In this document: piece after piece, positions 1 to 7,894 of the stretch | Numbering within the stretch: position 1 is the stretch's first letter | How the letters are laid out: every line of letters begins with the position of its first letter | Program-made: the position numbers and the translations under genes | Notes under the pieces: model-generated | What the model saw: the letters and a program-made list of their open reading frames with translations, nothing else | What the model was told of the DNA's origin: nothing | The model's database searches: none | Origin: Chitinophaga deserti | GTDB lineage: Bacteria > Bacteroidota > Bacteroidia > Chitinophagales > Chitinophagaceae | Assembly: GCF_003149455.1 (NCBI RefSeq) | Contig: NZ_QFFK01000006.1 | Span: forward strand, 253,136-317,135 | Direction: 5' to 3' | DNA: 64,000 nucleotides

Positions 1-190
1 TTCAATACCTCCGGCGATTCGAATACAGCTTCCGGATATAACCGATGTATCTTGTTCCTGTCTGATGATGCAGTTGCCTTTTAAAGCAAATCTTATCTTC
101 AATACCTCCGGCGATTCGAATACAGCTACCGGATACAACCGATGTATCCTGCTGTTCCTGTCTGATGATGCAGTTGCCTTCTAAAGCAAA
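1..190. repeat. Imperfect 97-bp tandem repeat, two copies
   Basis: The block starting TTCAATACCTCCGGCG at position 1 recurs at position 98. The second copy differs by a few substitutions and a 3-base insertion (CCTGCTGTTCCTG against CTTGTTCCTG). Read on the minus strand, both copies can encode a segment like NCIIRQEQ-DTSV, but they lie in different frames, so the pair is not one intact coding repeat. The left copy may continue beyond the window edge. Confidence 0.75.
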
Positions 191-1264
191 ACCCTTTGAT
201 TGAATGCCTCCCGTAGGTGCTAATGCGATCTCCCATGGCCAGGTAGTCCTGTTCCACTTAGAAAGGCTCAAACTCCAGAACTAGGCAGATAAAGCCATTT
301 CCTATTCGAATACGAACACGCCCTTATAAGAACAAGGAAATCTCGTACCTACTTTAAACACGAATCCTAACTCCGGACAGAACTGGCAGAGCCTGCTCTT
401 ATCAGAAATGCTATAATCTCCTGAAACAGGAATCGTCAAGCTGCAACAGTTTCTCTGAGGCACGAAAGTGTTGTCCTGTCAGGGTGGGTATGCAATGACG
501 CATCTATCCCTGAAAAGAAACCTCACGTACCGGAAGTGCCGACAGTCCAGTGCGCTTCCCGGCCACTATACTTCCGGCAAACGAAATATCTCATTGACAA
601 TGATATTCCGTCACCAGGCGTATTAGCCGATGATTCCATTTTCCATATTTTACCGGTGCATGCCCAAAAGCATGCGAATGCAAGGGTGTTTTCCTGAATC
701 GGATGGGTAGTAAGCAGATGGGTTAGGGTAGAAGGGGCCGGGTGATAAACGCCCGACCCGTAACTAAATGATACTGACTCTAAAAAATATATTCAACAGT
801 TGTGTCATTATTACTGTCTTTTCGCTTGATTTACTTTTACCGAATTAACCGGATTATGACCGCGGAGCCCGATTTCCATGAAGTGCCGTTTCTCCAGCCT
901 GCAGTCAAATTACTGACCACATCTTTGCAGTTGGTCTCTTTTTGCATTGTTCTTACCATGACTCCTCCAGTGATTTCCTCAACCTGAGTTTTTGTGCCGG
1001 TAACTAACATTGCAGGGCCGCTGTCTTTAGGAGTTCCTTCATCCAGGTTAGCTAAATCTACCATGAACATTTGCTGTGACCTCCGCTACTCAACTCCTTC
1101 TCCTGGTAAATAGCATTACCTTCTGCCGTTTTTTATAACTCCACTGATCGGGGTTGGTCGTTTGGCCAGGGTCATGATTGCAGTCCGCCTTTGCCTCAGC
1201 ATCCTCAAAGAATGCCCTTCAGCTTCGCTGCTGCCCTAATAAATGACCACACCCGCAGTGCCAC
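191..1264. other. Gene-poor decayed region
   Basis: Over a thousand bases hold no convincing gene. All frames are interrupted on both strands, apart from short open stretches with coding-like composition on the minus strand. The look is of an eroded gene or genes next to the tandem repeat. I see no transposase remnant, no tRNA and no clear terminator. Confidence 0.5.
837..1070 (-). pseudogene. Possible remnant of a decayed coding region
   Basis: An open stretch of about 77 codons begins MFMVDLANLDEG and contains AMLVTGTKTQVEEITGG. It looks more protein-like than its surroundings. In a neighbouring frame just upstream, residues such as AEGNAIYQEKELSSGG also read like coding sequence, which suggests a frameshifted longer gene. 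I do not recognise the family. It could be a chance open frame. Confidence 0.25.
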
Positions 1265-1846
1265 CTAGGCCGCACGATGGAACAGAGGGTGGCTCGAAGG
1301 AACCTCCTTTCCGAAGTTGAACTCACGAACCAGCTCGTAACGGTCGCTCCCTGCCAAACGCTTCAGTAAACTAAAACTGTGGCAATGGAAACTCCGTACA
1401 AACACTTTACCTGAGAGGTAAGGCGCTAACTGTGTAAACTGATGCGGCTGCAACGAACGTGCAAGGGCTATATGCGGACGATAGCTGCCCGGCTCCAGCT
1501 CGAAAGCACGCAACACTTTCCTGTGAAGCTCCTCCAAAGGCTTAGGATTAGCCACGTTCACATAAAACGTATGGCGCCCGTTTGCATGACGGCCATGATC
1601 TATGCGGGACGTATACACCGTGAATGCCGACTGATCTGCCACAAGCCCCTCCAGCATCGTTACGAACACCTGTTCATAACGTTCAGGAAACTCGGACCTG
1701 AACAGCGCAATATGCGCCTGCGAAAATGCCGCCGGATTCGATCCCAGCTCTTCTGCTATCAAATGCTTGTACATACTCACATCCTGAACCGTTTGCGCGT
1801 CCGGATGCACTACCAGCATGTAATCATGTAATACTTCCTGTTCCAT
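1265..1846 (-). CDS. 2H phosphoesterase / 2'-5' RNA ligase-like protein
   Basis: This is a cytoplasmic protein of about 193 residues with the two-repeat layout of 2H phosphoesterases (LigT/2'-5' RNA ligase superfamily). The first signature is AHIALFR in the N-terminal half and the second PHIALAR in the C-terminal half, about 80 residues apart. In the family the motif is normally H-x-(T/S)-x; here both copies read HIAL, so the histidines remain but the hydroxyl residues are replaced by alanine. The ATG at 1846 is preferred over a TTG six codons upstream. It is a single gene with no functional partner beside it. Family members act on cyclic phosphates or 2'-5' bonds; the substrate here is unknown. 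Confidence 0.7.
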   Translation of the reverse strand: MEQEVLHDYMLVVHPDAQTVQDVSMYKHLIAEELGSNPAAFSQAHIALFRSEFPERYEQVFVTMLEGLVADQSAFTVYTSRIDHGRHANGRHTFYVNVANPKPLEELHRKVLRAFELEPGSYRPHIALARSLQPHQFTQLAPYLSGKVFVRSFHCHSFSLLKRLAGSDRYELVREFNFGKEVPSSHPLFHRAA

Positions 1847-1927
1847 GTCGTTATGATTATGCAATCATCAATTCGAAACAACTGTTATCATATACAGCAA
1901 CATAATAACAGCCCCTCTTTCACAATA

Positions 1928-1935
1928 CAAATATA
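1928..1935 (-). promoter_or_regulatory. Candidate -7 promoter element
   Basis: On the minus strand this reads TATATTTG, matching the Bacteroidota -7 consensus TAnnTTTG, about 80 bases upstream of the 2H phosphoesterase start. I did not find a well-spaced TTTG at -33, so this is a partial match. Confidence 0.4.
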
Positions 1936-2032
1936 CGAAGAAAATTGGCAAATACTAAAAAAGTTAGCAAATAATACTAAAAAAAATGGCCGGGAAGCAT
2001 AACTTCCTCAGCCACTATTATTTGTAATACGA

Positions 2033-2791
2033 TTAAAGGCTTTTAATGATCGCAGCAAAGTCTGCCGCTACCAGCGATGCCCCGCCGATCAGGCCGCCAT
2101 CCACATCAGGAGATGCAAACAGCTCAACCGCGTTAGAAGGCTTGGCACTGCCACCATACAGGATCGTAAGCCCAAGCGCTGCTTCCCGTCCGTATTTTGC
2201 AGCAATCTGCGCACGGATGAATGCATGCATATCCTGCGCCTGTTGTGCACTCGCAGTAAGGCCGGTACCAATAGCCCAGATAGGCTCATATGCAATCACG
2301 ATATTCTTCAGCGCTTCTGCATCGAGGTGATACAGGCTTTCTTCCAACTGCTTTGCCACATATGCGTTCTGCGTTTCCGCTTTCCGCACTTCCAGCGGCT
2401 CGCCGCAGCAGAAGATAGGCTTCAGTCCGGTTGCCAGCACCTGATCGATCTTCTTCGCCAGCTGTGCATTCGTTTCATTGAAATACTCCCGGCGTTCGGA
2501 GTGGCCGAGGATTACGTAGGCAATACCAACAGAAGCCAGCATAGAGGCTGAAACTTCACCGGTATATGCGCCTGACTTCTCGCTGGCGCAGTTTTGTGCG
2601 GCAACGAAAATGCCGGGATAGTTGCGGGTGAGCTGCTTCACTTTCGCCAGGTAGGGGAAAGGCGGGGCTATTACCACAGCCTGATCTTCTGCCAGGGTTA
2701 AGCCTGCGGCCAGGATATCGTTCACCAGTTGCTCGCCTTCTGCGAGGGTCAGGTTCATTTTCCAGTTGCCTGCTACGATCTTCTTTCTCAT
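2033..2791 (-). CDS. tpiA: Triose-phosphate isomerase
   Basis: It interconverts dihydroxyacetone phosphate and glyceraldehyde 3-phosphate in glycolysis and gluconeogenesis. The protein has 252 residues, the usual length. Visible marks are the N-terminal VAGNWKMN with the catalytic lysine, VILGHSERR with the catalytic histidine, the active-site loop YEPIWAIGTG with the catalytic glutamate, and the phosphate-binding ILYGGSAKP and GGLIGGASL near the C-terminus. The start MRKKIVAGNWKMN is chosen over an upstream in-frame ATG because the family begins there. It lies 42 bases downstream of the GlmU-like gene on the same strand, so the two are probably co-transcribed. Confidence 0.97.
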   Translation of the reverse strand: MRKKIVAGNWKMNLTLAEGEQLVNDILAAGLTLAEDQAVVIAPPFPYLAKVKQLTRNYPGIFVAAQNCASEKSGAYTGEVSASMLASVGIAYVILGHSERREYFNETNAQLAKKIDQVLATGLKPIFCCGEPLEVRKAETQNAYVAKQLEESLYHLDAEALKNIVIAYEPIWAIGTGLTASAQQAQDMHAFIRAQIAAKYGREAALGLTILYGGSAKPSNAVELFASPDVDGGLIGGASLVAADFAAIIKSL

Positions 2792-2833
2792 GATTTTACG
2801 GTGCTTTTGATAAGTGGCGCGAAAAATACGCAT

Positions 2834-4000
2834 TTATCCTCGAAATATCCGGGTTAGAATTTCGCGGTCGGCTTCCATAAGCTGCGCACCCTTCAGCCGC
2901 ATCCACGCATCGGCATCCCGGAGCGCTTCTTCGAGCCTGTATTTGTCTGTGACACCTGCACCGCCCCAGCTGAAGGAGGGGAGGTATTTGGGCGGGAAAT
3001 TGCCGCCAAACACGTTGCAGCTTACGCCTACCACTGTGCCGGTATTGAACATGGTATTGATCCCGCAACGGCTGAAATCGCCCATCAATACCCCGCATTT
3101 ATTACCTGCCGGCCAATACGCCTGTTTGGCTTCCATCCAGATCCGTACCTCGCGGGCATTGTTTTTCATGTTAGAACAGCTGGTATTGGCGCCAAGATTA
3201 CACCATTCGCCTATTACCGCATCGCCCAGGTAACCGTCGTGCCCCTTATTGGAATGGGCAAAGAAAACGGTGTTCTTGATCTCTCCTCCGGCAACGCTGC
3301 GCGGACCCAGTGTGGTGGCGCCGTATATCCGGCTTCCCATTTTGAGTACCGCCCCTTCACCCATGGCGAATGGCCCGCGGATGAGGTTGCCTTCCATGAT
3401 TTCTGCATCCTTACCGATGTAGATCGGTCCGTTGGTGGCATTAAGAATACTGCATTCTACCCTGGCACCCGGTTCCAGGAAAACGTCATTGGCATTCACT
3501 ACCTGATTCGTAGAAGAGATAGTGGCGGATTTCCGGCCTTTAGTCAGCAATGCGAAATCGTCGCGCAGGGCGCTGTCGTTATGCCGGATAATGTCCCATG
3601 GCTGGTCTATCCGCCGGATTTCACCTTCGTATTCAAGCCGCACGCGGGTAGCCGGTGCGAAGAAGTCTTCCCCGCTGATGAGCTTTGCCAGCAGCCGGCC
3701 GTTTTTATACAATTCCTGGCCCGGCTCCATACATGCAAGTGTTTCCACCAGTCCGGTAGAGGGGAGGAGGTGCCCGTTTACCAGCACGGTTATACTCTTT
3801 GCAGGGGCTTTCTGCAGGGGGAATTTCGCCTGAAGGTATTCAGTGGTAAAGCTGCTGAGCGGTCCTGTACCCAGCCATTTTTCCCATTTTTCGCGAATAG
3901 TGAGGATGCCCGTCCGGATTTCGGCAACGGGGCGCGTATGGGTAAAGGGGTAGAGCTCGTCGCGCTCGGGCGTGTCAAACAGGATGTAGTGTCGGTTCAT
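2834..4000 (-). CDS. GlmU-like sugar nucleotidyltransferase with left-handed beta-helix
   Basis: A 388-residue cytoplasmic protein of the Bacteroidota 'putative sugar nucleotidyltransferase' type. The N-terminal half (about 1-190) starts MNRHYILFDTPERDELYPFTHTRP, resembling a reduced nucleotidyltransferase domain. The C-terminal half (about 200-350) is rich in hexapeptide-like turns (for example AEIMEGNLI, IYGATTLGP, LGDAVIGEWCNLGANT), indicating a left-handed beta-helix as in GlmU and acyltransferases. Expected role is in nucleotide-sugar or cell-wall precursor synthesis; the exact substrate is unclear. The start at MNRHY avoids a 16-codon extension that runs through the L31 terminator. It is first in a likely two-gene unit with tpiA. 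Confidence 0.8.
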   Translation of the reverse strand: MNRHYILFDTPERDELYPFTHTRPVAEIRTGILTIREKWEKWLGTGPLSSFTTEYLQAKFPLQKAPAKSITVLVNGHLLPSTGLVETLACMEPGQELYKNGRLLAKLISGEDFFAPATRVRLEYEGEIRRIDQPWDIIRHNDSALRDDFALLTKGRKSATISSTNQVVNANDVFLEPGARVECSILNATNGPIYIGKDAEIMEGNLIRGPFAMGEGAVLKMGSRIYGATTLGPRSVAGGEIKNTVFFAHSNKGHDGYLGDAVIGEWCNLGANTSCSNMKNNAREVRIWMEAKQAYWPAGNKCGVLMGDFSRCGINTMFNTGTVVGVSCNVFGGNFPPKYLPSFSWGGAGVTDKYRLEEALRDADAWMRLKGAQLMEADREILTRIFRG

Positions 4001-4008
4001 AACGGGGC

Positions 4009-4044
4009 AAAATAAAAAAATCCCGCCGAAAGCATTCGGCGGGA
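4009..4044 (-). terminator. Rho-independent terminator after L31 gene
   Basis: A perfect 10-bp stem, TCCCGCCGAA/TTCGGCGGGA, with a 4-base loop, is followed on the minus strand by a T-rich tract (seven T, then ATTTT). It sits directly downstream of the L31 stop codon. Confidence 0.9.
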
Positions 4045-4068
4045 CCAATAAAAATATTCGGAAGAGGC

Positions 4069-4323
4069 TTATTTAGCGTCTTTCTTGTAACGTTTGTTGA
4101 ATTTGTCGATACGACCTGCAGTATCCACCAGTACGTTCTTACCGGTATAGAACGGGTGAGAAGTATTGGAGATCTCAAGTTTAATCACTGGATACTCGTT
4201 CCCGTCTTCCCAGGTGATGGTTTCGCGGGTAGGAGTGGTGGATTTGCCCAGGAAGCTATCCCCATTGGACATGTCTTTAAACACTACGAATCTATAATTT
4301 TCCGGATGAATTCCCTGTTTCAT
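4069..4323 (-). CDS. rpmE2: 50S ribosomal protein L31 type B
   Basis: A small basic large-subunit ribosomal protein of 84 residues. It starts [17 protein letters not shown] and contains [12 protein letters not shown] and the C-terminal [11 protein letters not shown] typical of L31. It lacks the CxxC zinc ligands of type A L31, so it belongs to the zinc-independent type B form. It is a single-gene unit with a textbook promoter upstream and a strong terminator downstream. Type B forms in some bacteria are induced when zinc is scarce; no Zur-like operator is evident here, and this may be the only L31 of the organism. Confidence 0.96.
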   Translation of the reverse strand: MKQGIHPENYRFVVFKDMSNGDSFLGKSTTPTRETITWEDGNEYPVIKLEISNTSHPFYTGKNVLVDTAGRIDKFNKRYKKDAK

Positions 4324-4349
4324 ATCAATAAGTTAATAAATACAGAGCG

Positions 4350-4380
4350 CAAAGGTAAAGCAATAAATTGAAAATCCAAA
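4350..4380 (-). promoter_or_regulatory. Bacteroidota-type promoter of rpmE2
   Basis: On the minus strand TTTG (4380-4377) is followed after exactly 19 bases by TACCTTTG (4357-4350), an exact fit to the -33/-7 consensus TTTG-N19-TAnnTTTG. It lies 27 bases upstream of the L31 start codon. Confidence 0.8.
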
Positions 4381-4386
4381 GAAAAA

Positions 4387-4878
4387 TTAGCTTTTCATAT
4401 TTACATATTGCAAGGGAATCCCCAGATTGGCTTCTTTGCATTTCTGTATAACGTCTTGTAAATCATCTATTTTCTTGCCGGTAACCCGAACAATATCGTC
4501 CATAATGGCAGCCTGCACCTTCAGCCCGGAATCCTTGATCATTTTCACCACTTTCTTAGCGTCTTCCTGTTTGATACCGTTTCGGACCGGCACTTCTTTT
4601 TTCACGATCTTCCCGCTCACATAATGTTCTTTGCTAAGGTCGTAGATTTCGGCGGCAAGCCCCTGGCGCATGCTCCTGCTGATCAGTACATCAATCACCT
4701 GGTCCAGCTTCATATCCGATTCCACTTCCAGTTTTACGATCATTTCCTTCTTATCCAGGTCAATTTCAACAGGAGAGCCCTTGAAGTCGTACCGGTTGTT
4801 GATTTCTTTCTTAACGGTATTAATAGCATTATCCAGGGTTTGGAGATCAACTTTGCTCACGATATCGAAAGACGGCAT
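4387..4878 (-). CDS. yajQ: YajQ family nucleotide-binding protein
   Basis: A 163-residue cytoplasmic protein matching the YajQ/UPF0234 family along its whole length. Visible landmarks are MPSFDIVSKVD at the N-terminus, INNRYDFKGS, RSMRQGLAAEIYDLSKEHYVSGK in pieces through the middle, VKMIKDSGLKVQA, and VRVTGKKIDDLQ near the end. The family folds as two ferredoxin-like domains. Some members bind cyclic di-GMP and act with transcription regulators; others bind tRNA or nucleotides, so the role here is not settled. It is transcribed alone, upstream of and in the same direction as rpmE2. Confidence 0.93.
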   Translation of the reverse strand: MPSFDIVSKVDLQTLDNAINTVKKEINNRYDFKGSPVEIDLDKKEMIVKLEVESDMKLDQVIDVLISRSMRQGLAAEIYDLSKEHYVSGKIVKKEVPVRNGIKQEDAKKVVKMIKDSGLKVQAAIMDDIVRVTGKKIDDLQDVIQKCKEANLGIPLQYVNMKS

Positions 4879-4924
4879 ATACGCGGGTTTTTAAAAATGT
4901 GAATAAACGAGGGGCAAATATAAG

Positions 4925-4952
4925 AAAAAACCGCCACCGGAACCGGCAGCGG
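4925..4952 (-). terminator. Imperfect terminator after the M56 sensor gene
   Basis: CCGCCACCGG and CCGGCAGCGG form a stem with two central mismatches and a two-base gap. On the minus strand a run of T follows. It lies about 60 bases past the stop of the M56 gene. Confidence 0.5.
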
Positions 4953-5010
4953 AAATGAAGATAGAATGGCGGAGAATGGTTACATGAGCGGGTAAAGAGC
5001 CTGCATGCGG

Positions 5011-7410
5011 TCAATTGTTGTTTTGCGCATGGATGTGCAGGTCAGTTTGTTTCCCACGTATAGTAACGTTATCGTTTTCAAGATATTGTTCATATTTACT
5101 GCGTACATCATTAGATTGTTTCTTTCCATTGATGAACAGGTCATTGCCTTTCTTTTCAATATGGAAGCCTTCATTACGGTCAATGAGCTTATCGGATTCC
5201 ATTTGCTTCAGCAGTTTATTGTAATTCTCGGTAGTGGCTTTATTGCGTTCGGTAAGGTTACGGTGTTTTACTTCCATTTCCCGGGCGCGGGCTTCATGCT
5301 TGCGGCTCATCTCCTGAATGCGGGCTTCCTGTTGCTTTACCCGGGCAATTTGCTCGGCAGTAAGTTTGTCGGAATGCTTGCGTACTACATCGGCACGGGC
5401 CATTGCGGCGTTATGTGCGCGTTCAGTTTCCATGCGCCATTTTTCCTCGGTCACTTTGAACTTATCCGCGTCTACCCGGAAACGGGCTTCGTCTTTATGG
5501 AATTTCTCAGCGTCTGTCCTGTACTTTTCCGCGTCTTTCCGCAACTTTTCATTCATTTTACGGATCTCATGCTGTTGCTTTTTCCAGTCAATTTTTTGGA
5601 GATTCTTGCGGGTTTCCTTCATGGCTTTGTCCCAGTCTGCCTTCTTGATATGCATTTTTACATCATCAGAAAGCATTTCGTATTTCATAACCCCGATTTT
5701 GTTCAGATCGAACTGTAACTGGCTGAGGTCCATGTTTTCCAGTTGTTCAAGCGCCTGAAGCTGAACCTTGCGGAAGTCGATGTCCTTGAATTGGAAAGAG
5801 GAATCGAAAGTATATTTAAAAGAATGGTCGAAGTTGAAGTTCTTGTTATCGAAAACCTTCTGGTATTTCAGATAGCTTTCTTCAAACTCTTTCCTTTCAG
5901 CGGGCGACATATCATCGATCGAGTTGTAAGTTTTGGCTTTACCATCTTTATCGCGGATGATAATACGGCCTCCGGGCACAGTGGTATCGCCATCAGAATA
6001 GAAATATGAGTTCCTGTTGCTGAAGTTATACACTACACCGGGTGTTAAAGGCGCAACCGGGGGAGCGGGAGGTGCCGGGGGCAAAGGAGCCATCGGGCCT
6101 CTTGGTGTAGCTGGAGCTAAAGGAGGCAAAGGGGGCACGGGTGGTGCAGGAAATCCCTCTGCTGTAACCGGAGGTTCAGGACAAGGCACGTTGCAGTCAG
6201 GTGCAGCGGGAGCCTCAGGTGCCTTAGGCATTGCGGCAGGGGCCGGTGCCGCAGGAGGCGTGGGTGCTATAATGAAATCCGGTACGTCAGGCTGGGCGGA
6301 AGGAGATGGCTGTGCAGTTTTACCTGTTACCGCTTTGGGCGCCACGGTATCTGCTTTATTTTCTTTGCGGCTGCGCCTGCTGTCCGGGTTCAGCCAGGCT
6401 ATGGAAACGAGGCCGGAAAGTATGATCAGCAGTGCCAGGAGCCGCTGGCTATAGTTAAGATGTTTAGTTTTCATTTCCATGATACGTTTGATACGATGAA
6501 ATAAATGGTGCCTGTCATGCGCGGCGGCCATTGCCATCGGGTTCACGGTCAACCGGTATTCTTCCAGTGCAACCAGGGCTTTGGCGTAGTGCATGGGCTG
6601 AACGGTTCCGGCAATTACCAGGTCGTCGCAGCAGTGTTCACGTTCCAGGCGGATGTTGCGGGATATCCACCATACGAACGGGTTGAAGAAAAGGAGCGTT
6701 TCTACAATGGATTGGAAGATATTCAGGAGATAATCATTGCGTTTGATGTGTGCCAGTTCATGCAGGAGAATGGCTTCCAGCTGTTCCGGACTCATGTTGT
6801 TAACCATGGCAGCTGGGAGGAGTATCACGGGGCGGAGGAAGCCGATCATCACCGGCACCTGCAGATGTTTGGAAATATGCAGTCCCACGCGTTTGCTGAT
6901 CCCCATTTTACGGGCCAGCACCACCAGGTGCTCTTCCCAAACCGATCCCAGTGAGATAAGTCCCTGCTTGCGGAGTGTTTTCAGTTGCGCAAGGTCAATA
7001 CAAAGCCGTATGAGCATCACGGTTACACCTACCACGTAAATACAAACCAGCAGGGGAAAGTAAGCTTCCATACCGGGAAGCGCAGCCTTTAAGCCTTCGG
7101 TTTGTGCGGGGGCATTCACGATGGTAATGGGTGATGACACGGATGAAATGCCACTGGTGTTCACCAATACTATTTCTGCGGCTTCACGGGCCGATCTCAA
7201 TTGTGCGGCAAACGTGGCGGCGAACCATCCGGCAATACCTGTCAGAGACAAAAAGGAGAGATGGTATTTGATGGACGGCCCCGCCTGCGGCCATAGCCAC
7301 AGTACGATGCGCAAACAGAGAAAGACGCAGCAGCCCTGCCAGAAAGAATGCAGGAGGGTCCAGCCGAAGGCCTGGATAAGGTCTGTCGTGAAAGGATGCA
7401 ACAAGTTCAT
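5011..7410 (-). CDS. BlaR1/MecR1-like M56 metallopeptidase sensor with coiled-coil C-terminus
   Basis: A 799-residue membrane protein. The N-terminal third has four likely membrane segments (about 14-38, 50-68, 115-135 and 318-335). Between the last two lies the M56 zinc-peptidase motif HELAHIKRND (near residue 215) and EREHCCDD downstream. The periplasmic part is not the penicillin-binding sensor of classical BlaR1. It has a proline/alanine-rich linker (about 345-450), then a highly charged lysine/glutamate-rich coiled coil (about 540-740) and a short C-terminal region. The partner repressor lies 12 bases upstream in the same unit. By family analogy the peptidase triggers removal of the BlaI-like repressor on an envelope signal; the signal is unknown and need not be a beta-lactam. 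Confidence 0.88.
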   Translation of the reverse strand: MNLLHPFTTDLIQAFGWTLLHSFWQGCCVFLCLRIVLWLWPQAGPSIKYHLSFLSLTGIAGWFAATFAAQLRSAREAAEIVLVNTSGISSVSSPITIVNAPAQTEGLKAALPGMEAYFPLLVCIYVVGVTVMLIRLCIDLAQLKTLRKQGLISLGSVWEEHLVVLARKMGISKRVGLHISKHLQVPVMIGFLRPVILLPAAMVNNMSPEQLEAILLHELAHIKRNDYLLNIFQSIVETLLFFNPFVWWISRNIRLEREHCCDDLVIAGTVQPMHYAKALVALEEYRLTVNPMAMAAAHDRHHLFHRIKRIMEMKTKHLNYSQRLLALLIILSGLVSIAWLNPDSRRSRKENKADTVAPKAVTGKTAQPSPSAQPDVPDFIIAPTPPAAPAPAAMPKAPEAPAAPDCNVPCPEPPVTAEGFPAPPVPPLPPLAPATPRGPMAPLPPAPPAPPVAPLTPGVVYNFSNRNSYFYSDGDTTVPGGRIIIRDKDGKAKTYNSIDDMSPAERKEFEESYLKYQKVFDNKNFNFDHSFKYTFDSSFQFKDIDFRKVQLQALEQLENMDLSQLQFDLNKIGVMKYEMLSDDVKMHIKKADWDKAMKETRKNLQKIDWKKQQHEIRKMNEKLRKDAEKYRTDAEKFHKDEARFRVDADKFKVTEEKWRMETERAHNAAMARADVVRKHSDKLTAEQIARVKQQEARIQEMSRKHEARAREMEVKHRNLTERNKATTENYNKLLKQMESDKLIDRNEGFHIEKKGNDLFINGKKQSNDVRSKYEQYLENDNVTIRGKQTDLHIHAQNNN

Positions 7411-7422
7411 AAAACGGTATTT

Positions 7423-7821
7423 TTACGACTGCTTTTTATCGATTTCGTTGAGATACTCACGAATGCGGTCAATCTCCTCGCGCGAAGAGCGGTGCCCGCC
7501 CAGCGCCTGCATTACCAGCTGGGAAGCGGAGCCGGAAAATACCGTGTCAATCATCTTGTTCAGCAACTGCGCCTGCGTTTCCTCCCTCGGTACGGCGGCT
7601 TCATAAATATGCGTCTTAGCGCTTGCATCCCGCTGAAGCAAGCCCTTTTCATGCATGATCTGCATCAGCTTCAGCGTGGTGGTATACCCCACTTCCTTCT
7701 GCTTCTCCAGAATTTCATGCACTTCCCTCACCGTGCTGGTACCACGCTCCCAAAGGACCGTCAGTATTTCCAGCTCGCTTTCGGTAGGACGAATATGTTT
7801 GTTGTTAGCCTTGTTTTCCAT
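7423..7821 (-). CDS. blaI: BlaI/MecI-type transcriptional repressor
   Basis: A 132-residue winged-helix repressor of the penicillinase-repressor family. It starts MENKANNKHIRPTESELEIL, followed by TVLWERGTSTVREVHEIL and VGYTTTLKLMQIMHEKGLL, the DNA-binding helices and wing. The C-terminal half is the helical dimerisation region where the proteolytic switch acts. A longer in-frame reading would run back through the operators and was rejected. It is followed by the M56 sensor after 12 bases. Two palindromes lie just upstream of the start, consistent with autoregulation of the two-gene operon. The gene symbol reflects family, not proven beta-lactam function. Confidence 0.93.
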   Translation of the reverse strand: MENKANNKHIRPTESELEILTVLWERGTSTVREVHEILEKQKEVGYTTTLKLMQIMHEKGLLQRDASAKTHIYEAAVPREETQAQLLNKMIDTVFSGSASQLVMQALGGHRSSREEIDRIREYLNEIDKKQS

Positions 7822-7836
7822 GATATCTCTCCTTTG

Positions 7837-7876
7837 TACGAATGTCTTCGTAATCAAATGTACGATAGTTTTCGTA
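7837..7876 (-). promoter_or_regulatory. Two tandem BlaI-like operators
   Basis: TACGAATGTCTTCGTA (7837-7852) is a perfect TACGAA-N4-TTCGTA palindrome. TACGATAGTTTTCGTA (7861-7876) is a second, near-perfect copy whose start is 24 bases further on. Both sit within 60 bases upstream of the repressor start, where a BlaI-family dimer would block transcription. Binding is inferred from position and symmetry. Confidence 0.8.
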
Positions 7877-7894
7877 ATTGCAAAACATGGGGGA

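Noticed and set aside
802-987. 61-codon plus-strand frame in the decayed region
   Set aside because: Short, overlaps a better-looking minus-strand remnant and shows no motif or start signal.
6017-6454. Collagen-like glycine-rich plus-strand frame
   Set aside because: It is the complement of the proline/alanine-rich linker in the M56 sensor gene; strand and context favour the minus-strand gene.
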